Assembly (NCBI GenBank): GCA_037013495.1
Contig: CM072806.1
Coordinates: 1,488,001 to 1,552,000, forward strand
Direction: 5' to 3'
DNA length: 64,000 nucleotides
DNA from: Hippophae tibetana
Taxonomy: Eukaryota; Streptophyta; Magnoliopsida; Rosales; Elaeagnaceae
Below the pieces are notes generated by a model. It searched no databases. It was not told where the DNA came from and was given only the letters and a program-made list of their open reading frames with translations. Positions 59,085 to 64,000 of this stretch are shown one piece after another. The position numbers were made by a program, and so were the translations under genes. Within the stretch, counting starts at the first letter, position 1, and each line of letters starts with the position of its first letter.

Positions 59085-59092
59085 TATTTATA
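59085..59092 (-). promoter_or_regulatory. TATA box of the aldolase gene
   Basis: TATAAATA on the minus strand, about 125 bases before the ATG at 58960, in a position consistent with a 90-100 base leader. Confidence 0.6.
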
Positions 59093-59469
59093 ATTGCCCA
59101 ATGTATTATCATGAACTTCAAAAGATGTCTAATTTGAGGCCGTTGTGTTTCAGCCAATGGGTTTTCAACATGTGGATGATATCTACAGACTTGGCAACTC
59201 CATATAAGTGGTTCAGACATGGGATTTTTTTTTCCACCTGGTAAATATTAAATTAATATGTAATTATGCGTTCCCAAGGGAAAGACAAATGGGTCAGACT
59301 TATTGATATGAAGAATCCTTTAGGAAACTAAAATATGAGGCTGTAATTAAGCTCTCTTATACGTGTATGTTATTGCTTCTTAGTCACTAATGGCTGTGGT
59401 TTAATGTTAGATTTCTTGATATTTCGGCTTCTTTGTCAACGGTTTATATCATGCCAAGTCAGCTGCTAT

Positions 59470-59502
59470 TCATGATAACCAATGATTTTATTGACACGTG
59501 GA
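59470..59502 (-). promoter_or_regulatory. G-box and I-box-like light-response cluster upstream of aldolase
   Basis: ACACGTGG (59494-59501) contains a CACGTG G-box core, and GATAACC (59475-59481) contains an I-box GATAA core. This pairing is common in photosynthesis gene promoters. It lies about 400 bases upstream of the TATA box. Evidence is motif-only. Confidence 0.4.
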
Positions 59503-60403
59503 CAGTACCAAATAGCATATCATTTAGGTAGGTCGAAATCATCCCATGGCCTATACTAGTGAGTATATGTGAGGTAGTTGTAAATGACAATTAGTGGTTA
59601 TCCTTGGCACAAAATTAGATCCTAAATTGAGATTAATTTTGTAATTTGACTTGAGAATTTTGAGCATACAAATTCATCTTTAAAATTTATGAGCAGCCTT
59701 TTCATTTTATTGAAGGCGTCTCGATCCGAATTCATCAAACATCAATAATAGCTGACATTTCTAATGTTGCATTATTTTCAGCTAACAGACTAGACTGCGC
59801 AAAGGTCTAAACGAACTTAAACTGTCTTTTAAAAGCAACAATTAAATTTTCTACATGATCTAATTAATCATAATGAATCTCTTATTATTCTTTTTTAATA
59901 ATATCATAATGAACATCTCAAGAAAGTAATAATACAATAGAATTCTACGCCTTCTGTTAATGAAAATTGAAGCAACTTTAAAATATGGTATGTTGTAATA
60001 GCTCCAAACCATAACTAACCAAAGATGCGAATCCTTGGCTATGTCCACGTTTAACAATCTTCAGAGACTTATACTTGTTCATAGAGACAAAGTTCCTCTA
60101 TTTAAACGAGGAGTATGCTTAATGACTCAATATATTACACTCATATTTATTTATAGAAGATTCAACAGTTGATATTTATAGAGGAATGGACAGATAAAAT
60201 TGATTATCTAAAATAAAAAAATTATGTAAAATGTTAAGACTACTGTGTTAAAAGTAATACCTTATTTTAATTAAGTATAATATTATGTTAGAGTTTATAA
60301 AGATTGTGGGTGGTTAACCCTTTGAAATTTGAAGGCACATAGTTCTTATGAACTTTGACACACTGTTCTTATCCCATCAAAGAGAGATCAGTAATTCCAT
60401 CAA
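59503..60403. other. Intergenic DNA between aldolase promoter and the acidic-protein gene
   Basis: AT-rich, no recognised gene. The part just below 60403 is probably the 3' UTR of the minus-strand gene. Confidence 0.45.
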
Positions 60404-61204
60404 TTACATAATCAATTGAGTCTTTTTCAGATCTTTACACTGACCAGAATCGCCAAAATTTTGTGATATCAGTTGAACTTGATTGGAACTTTTTTCAAGG
60501 GCCTTGTTCAACTGCTTACCAAGATCATCCTCCTCTCCAGGAATGCCCAAATCCCAGATTTTGAATATATCATCAGTTGATTGCTCCACCTCGTAGACCG
60601 AGGAATACTCTGGTCCTATAACATGAATTTCAGTCTCTTTAAGGTCTTCGCTGTAACTTGGCAGAAATGGATTTCTCACAAATGGCAAATTGCTAGTATT
60701 ATCATCCAGTTTCGATTCATCTGTTTCTACTTCTTCGGTCATAGGAAAGGAAGTATTGGAAGTTCCTGCTGAGAATGCTAATGTTGTACCGGAAAATGAT
60801 TCAGTTTCTGCCTCATAGCTGGATTTAGATATCTGAATCATGCTGATTTCTTCTGCAAAATCATCATGTACATACTCAGAAATGCTTAGTGATTCAGTCT
60901 GGTTGCTCAGGATGTCTAGCAATACTTCTTTTTTAGAATTCCAGCTATTATCGGAAATTTCATGCTCTTTAATGAGACATGAATCTATCCAAGCTTTGTC
61001 TTCTGCTGAAAGCATTTCACCACCTTGACAAGGTGCTAAGGAATCAAGAAGATGAGAAGAACCAGAGCTTTCTATAGCTTCATCCTTGATATTAACCCAA
61101 CCCTTGTCTTCAGCTGAAAGGATTTCACTAATCTGAATTGGTGATAGGGAATCAAGAAGAAGAGAAGAACCAGAGCTTTCTGTTACTTCATCCTTAACAT
61201 CCAT
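60404..61204 (-). CDS. Acidic Ser/Glu-rich protein of unknown function with an internal repeat
   Basis: One open exon. The ATG at 61204 (MDVKDEVTESSGSSLLLDSL) gives 266 residues; an in-frame ATG at 61240 would add 12 mostly hydrophobic residues (MLVTFFYCHFVL) that look like translated UTR. Residues ~3-37 and ~38-75 are a tandem duplication: (V/I)KDE(V/A)(T/I)ESSGSS, LLDSL(S/A)P, LSAEDK(G/A)W(V/I). The second unit continues DSCLIKEHEISDNSW. The remainder is Ser/Thr/Glu-rich with aromatic spots (NPFLPSYSEDL) and IFKIWDLGIPGEEDDLGKQL, a possible folded or interacting helix near the C-terminus. No signal peptide or membrane segment is present in the 266-residue form. I do not recognise the family. 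An upstream 5' exon is possible. Confidence 0.65.
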   Translation of the reverse strand: MDVKDEVTESSGSSLLLDSLSPIQISEILSAEDKGWVNIKDEAIESSGSSHLLDSLAPCQGGEMLSAEDKAWIDSCLIKEHEISDNSWNSKKEVLLDILSNQTESLSISEYVHDDFAEEISMIQISKSSYEAETESFSGTTLAFSAGTSNTSFPMTEEVETDESKLDDNTSNLPFVRNPFLPSYSEDLKETEIHVIGPEYSSVYEVEQSTDDIFKIWDLGIPGEEDDLGKQLNKALEKSSNQVQLISQNFGDSGQCKDLKKTQLIM

Positions 61205-62470
61205 AAGTACAAAATGACAGTAGAAAAAAGTGACTAACATTATTTATTGGAAAATGCAAATGAATATAAAAAAGCTTTAAAAGGCTAAAATTCTATATCA
61301 TCTAGCAAGAATATGAGACGATATAAAGTCTTTGGATTAGTTGCAAAACATAAATAACAGTGTAGCAGTCAAATATTGTAAGCAAGCTATAAACAACCTA
61401 AATCACCGTAACCAGTGGCTATAGAAGCAAGCACATGAAAACAAATTATGAGATTATGGTTAGCGTTGCTAGCTAGTTTGTCAAGTCAATAACCAATTGA
61501 TTTCTATAGTAATTAATGACATTTTATTTACAAGGTAACAATATTGAGAAAATGGTAAACAGTAATAGTGAGTCAATGGAAAAGAAAAGGATTCTTATTT
61601 ATGCTAATGTTCAACAAAGCCACAGACAAATAAGAAAATTTAACTTCTATTCATTGCAAAATTCAGTAACAATAAACTCTCCAAAAACAAGGAGAGAATA
61701 CAAGAGCCTAACTACAATGTGCCAATTAATGATTCATGTTCTTAGTTTAAAAATGGCACGAAGCATTAGAAAACTGATTTTAGAAATCAAGTATGAGTAA
61801 CGAAAAGAAGAATTTTATGAAAATTGCTAATATCCATTGGCAGAAAATAAAGCTAACAAACATCTATTTTTATTGAAATTGATATACAGCATTAAGGTCA
61901 ATTGAATATGTTCATAAAAATCAACAAGCTAGATAGGCCTGGAGGTTCACCATCGGATAACTACTAATTTTTAAGAAATGCTAAAATCATAAACATATAA
62001 GGTTTAAAAGCAAATCAAAAGTTAAAAAATAAGAAGAAGAAGAAGCAATACAATTAATCATCGAAAAAATTTCATCATAATCTTCACGAATAACAACTTA
62101 CTCCCAACGTTAAAATAATCAGAGAAAAACTAACATTAAAGATAATGAAGAGAGCTATGCATGTTTCAGATTATACAAAACAACAAATGTAATATTCCCT
62201 GAAAAGTTTATAAGAGAGTCGGTGTAAAGTTTTAAGAGTACATAGAGATGAGAAAATAGTACTTTCGCGAAATCGGAAACCAGAAGAGATGATGCCAAAA
62301 TTGATTTCGCTGAAGTGTTTAGGGAAGTGAGGGGTTGTTAGGAAAGCTTTTGAGATACCAGGAAATGAAATGAAGATCGAAGAAAAATTGGAGAGTATGT
62401 GTCCACAAATTGGCGGGTCGGTTTCGGATCGAGATACCTTATATCCGATTGAAGAAAAAATACGGGTCAT
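61205..62470. other. Probable shared 5' region of the acidic-protein gene (-) and histidinol dehydrogenase (+)
   Basis: No coding frame of note. The two genes diverge from here. For the minus gene an acceptor-like ATGTTAG lies ~35 bases before its ATG, so this stretch may contain a 5' UTR intron with its first exon near 62150-62370. Less AT-rich, promoter-like sequence lies at 62270-62520. Confidence 0.4.
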
Positions 62471-62639
62471 AAGTCCTGCTATCGGGTTATTGGCTCAGTC
62501 TCACTCTTCTAGTTATACGCCTCTTGACGTCTTACGGTATCTTACTCAGCGGAGTAAGCTCTCACATCGACCTCCAGCTTCTTCTTCTTCTCTTTCTTAT
62601 TCCCTCGTTGGTTCCACAAGTCTCACTCTTCAATTTCAG
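62471..62639 (+). other. Probable 5' UTR exon of histidinol dehydrogenase
   Basis: The segment ends CAATTTCAG|GTATACC (donor after 62639), and an acceptor CTTATAAG at 62910 lies 10 bases before the ATG at 62921. This suggests a leader intron at 62640-62910. The start of the exon is arbitrary. Confidence 0.4.
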
Positions 62640-62920
62640 GTATACCTAAACTATTGTTTTAATTCCAATTTATATTTTCCACTTATGTGAAATCTGATTT
62701 GCATTGCCAATCTGTTCTTTTTTAGTAGATATTTGTAAAAGAATTGCAGTAGTAGCAAACTAAATCAGCCACAAAGTGCCTCATCTTTAGGTAAATGAAA
62801 TCATAAATAGACCCTCATTCCACAATTAACATTCTGAAAAGTCGAACCACAAAATCGATTCTTTGCTTTCTATTGGGCAATTCGTTTTTCTAATTCTTCT
62901 GACTTATAAGGTGGGGCTTA

Positions 62921-63292
62921 ATGGACAGTCAGCTTTTGTGTTTGAATCGAACCACCAGCGATTTAAGCAAAATTTCATCTTTTATTCCACAGCAATTCTC
63001 AATCAAATTTGCTCCCAGAATAACCTATAATCGATTTATTTGCTTTTCTCGAGGTATATTACTATATTTTTTCCTTCATTCTTCATTTTAAATTATTTCA
63101 GTTTTTTCTATGTATATAGTATTTTTTATATATATGTTTGTAAAAGAATGTTAATTGATGTGTTTAGGGTTGAGTTGTTGGAAAGGAATAAGTTGCGCTA
63201 TGAAGTCTTACAGGTTGTCTGACCTTGCTCCTTCTGAGGTTCAGAGCCTCAAGGCTCGTCCCCGTATAGATTTCTCTTCCATTTTTGGCACG
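62921..63292 (+). CDS. HISN8: Histidinol dehydrogenase, chloroplastic, first two coding exons (runs off window)
   Basis: Exon 1 is 62921-63053 ([20 protein letters not shown]...); exon 2 is 63168-63292. They join in frame as [20 protein letters not shown] and continue [25 protein letters not shown], then a GTGAGC donor. The first ~55 residues are a plastid transit peptide, and SYRL...[13 protein letters not shown] is the conserved start of plant histidinol dehydrogenase. The enzyme makes L-histidine from L-histidinol in two NAD+-dependent, zinc-dependent steps, the end of histidine synthesis. The zinc and catalytic residues lie in exons beyond 64000, so integrity cannot be judged. The last part of the window is its second intron, occupied by repeat DNA. 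Confidence 0.9.
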
Positions 63293-63501
63293 GTGAGCTT
63301 TCCTTTTATTTTTCTAATTGCTTGGATTTTCAGCTATTTGTCTGAGAGCTTAAAGGTTTCTATTTTGTTATTGCTGTTGGTGTGATTAGTTTGATGGAAA
63401 TGGAAAAGTTGCATATTTGTATCTCTGGCTCTGCAAAAAATAACCATATGTTCCACAAGGTTGACAATCACATCCTTAAAATGACATTTCATAGGGGCAT
63501 G

Positions 63502-64000
63502 GTGTTGATATTTTATAACTATTTTGGTGGAGGGAAGAGAGACAAAAACAATTTTTTTTCTTTCTTACTAATCAAACACTCTTTTATTTCTCTCTTCTTG
63601 ACTACTTACAAAAGAATACAACTCTATTTATAGACCTAAACAAGACTCTTAAAATTCGTATTAAAAAAAACAGCTTTAAACAAAACAGTAAATTCTAACC
63701 CTTCCTTACTAAAACTTCCATAACTTATTGTAGGTAATACCAAATGACCTGAAACCTTCACCATTAAAAACTAGACTTAAAAACACACGAATTAGACTTT
63801 TCATTTGCTCAGAACGATCTGGAATTGCCCCTTCAATTCCTCATTCAATACTGTCTGTCCGTTTTTAGTAAATTCTGACCCTTCCTTGCTAAAACTTCCA
63901 TAACTTATTGTAGGTAATACCAAATGACCTGAAACCTTCACCATTAAAAACTAGACTTAAAAACACACGAATTAGACTCTTCATTTGCTCAAAATGATCT
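63502..64000. repeat. Repeat DNA in the HISN8 intron, with a 180-base tandem duplication
   Basis: The unit starting 'gtaaattctaacccttcctt' at 63688 recurs at 63868 (period 180) almost unchanged, continuing past the window edge. Upstream 'tatttctctcttcttgacta' and 'actctatttatagacc' resemble an LTR read in antisense (reverse of a TATA region). Possibly the end of a retroelement; no border could be fixed. Confidence 0.6.

Noticed and set aside
59119-59240. CCAAT and other promoter words near the aldolase TATA box
   Set aside because: Single short matches in AT-rich DNA are expected by chance; only the TATA box and the G-box/I-box pair were kept, at modest confidence.
62171-62470. 99-codon open frame on - strand in the same region
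   Set aside because: No recognisable motif and overlaps the promoter/leader region of two genes.
62370-62690. 106-codon open frame on + strand starting MKIEEKLESMCPQ
   Set aside because: It runs through the probable HISN8 leader and its donor site. Joined to the next exon it is out of frame with the conserved MDSQ start. No family likeness; treated as chance or an upstream frame.
1-64000. CRISPR arrays, bacterial operons, rRNA or tRNA genes
   Set aside because: None seen. The short tandem repeats (25019-25330, 54205-54890, 35098-35540) lack unique equal-length spacers and sit in transposons; no convincing tRNA fold was found by eye.

Overview
This window is nuclear DNA from a eudicot plant. 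It is AT-rich, its genes carry GT-AG introns, its host proteins are plant-type (plastid-targeted aldolase and histidinol dehydrogenase, a plant complex I LYR subunit, a plant-only KIN-7 C-terminal domain), and the space between genes is filled with plant Ty1/copia, Ty3/gypsy and hAT elements. The species cannot be named from the sequence.

Layout: (1) 1-5 kb: AT-rich DNA, a truncated copia relict (-) and a palindromic AT-rich repeat field. (2) 5.2-9.2 kb: a nine-knuckle CCHC zinc-finger gene (-). (3) 9.6-13.7 kb: a complete hAT transposon with perfect 12-bp TIRs and 8-bp TSD, whose transposase frame is closed by four stops. (4) 15.8-20.2 kb: a 12-exon GC1/SDR39U1 gene (-). (5) 20.7-31.6 kb: a full 10.9-kb Ty3/gypsy element of Tat type (-) with dual RNase H and a + strand antisense gene. 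(6) 32.0 kb: the mitochondrial ribosomal protein S31/bTHXm gene (+). (7) 33.5-36.7 kb: a non-autonomous LTR element with no gag-pol that carries sense fragments of at least three host genes (UFL1, an ABHD17-like hydrolase, a sulfate transporter). (8) 38.9-42.2 kb: the five-exon NDUFB9/CIB22 gene (-), with an interrupted duplication and a probable solo LTR holding heat-shock-element-like motifs in one intron. (9) 45-53.8 kb: a KIN-7 kinesin pseudogene (-), broken by a 5.6-kb copia element and a 577-bp foldback element. (10) 54.2-56.3 kb: a gypsy relict related to element 5, and a long inverted repeat. (11) 56.8-59.0 kb: a chloroplast fructose-bisphosphate aldolase gene (-) with one GC-AG intron. 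(12) 60.4-61.2 kb: an acidic protein of unknown function (-). (13) 62.9 kb to the edge: the first two coding exons of histidinol dehydrogenase (+).

The host genes are ordinary housekeeping genes (plastid division, mitochondrial translation and respiration, Calvin cycle/glycolysis, histidine synthesis) and do not form one pathway. GC1, S31, the kinesin and the aldolase appear in the order I recall for Arabidopsis At2g21280-At2g21330, so this looks like an old colinear block stretched by transposons, with the kinesin decayed in place. The most unusual item is the gene-fragment-carrying LTR element at 33549-36702.

All exon coordinates were worked out by eye from splice signals, reading frame and remembered family sequences. 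No alignment or database search was run.
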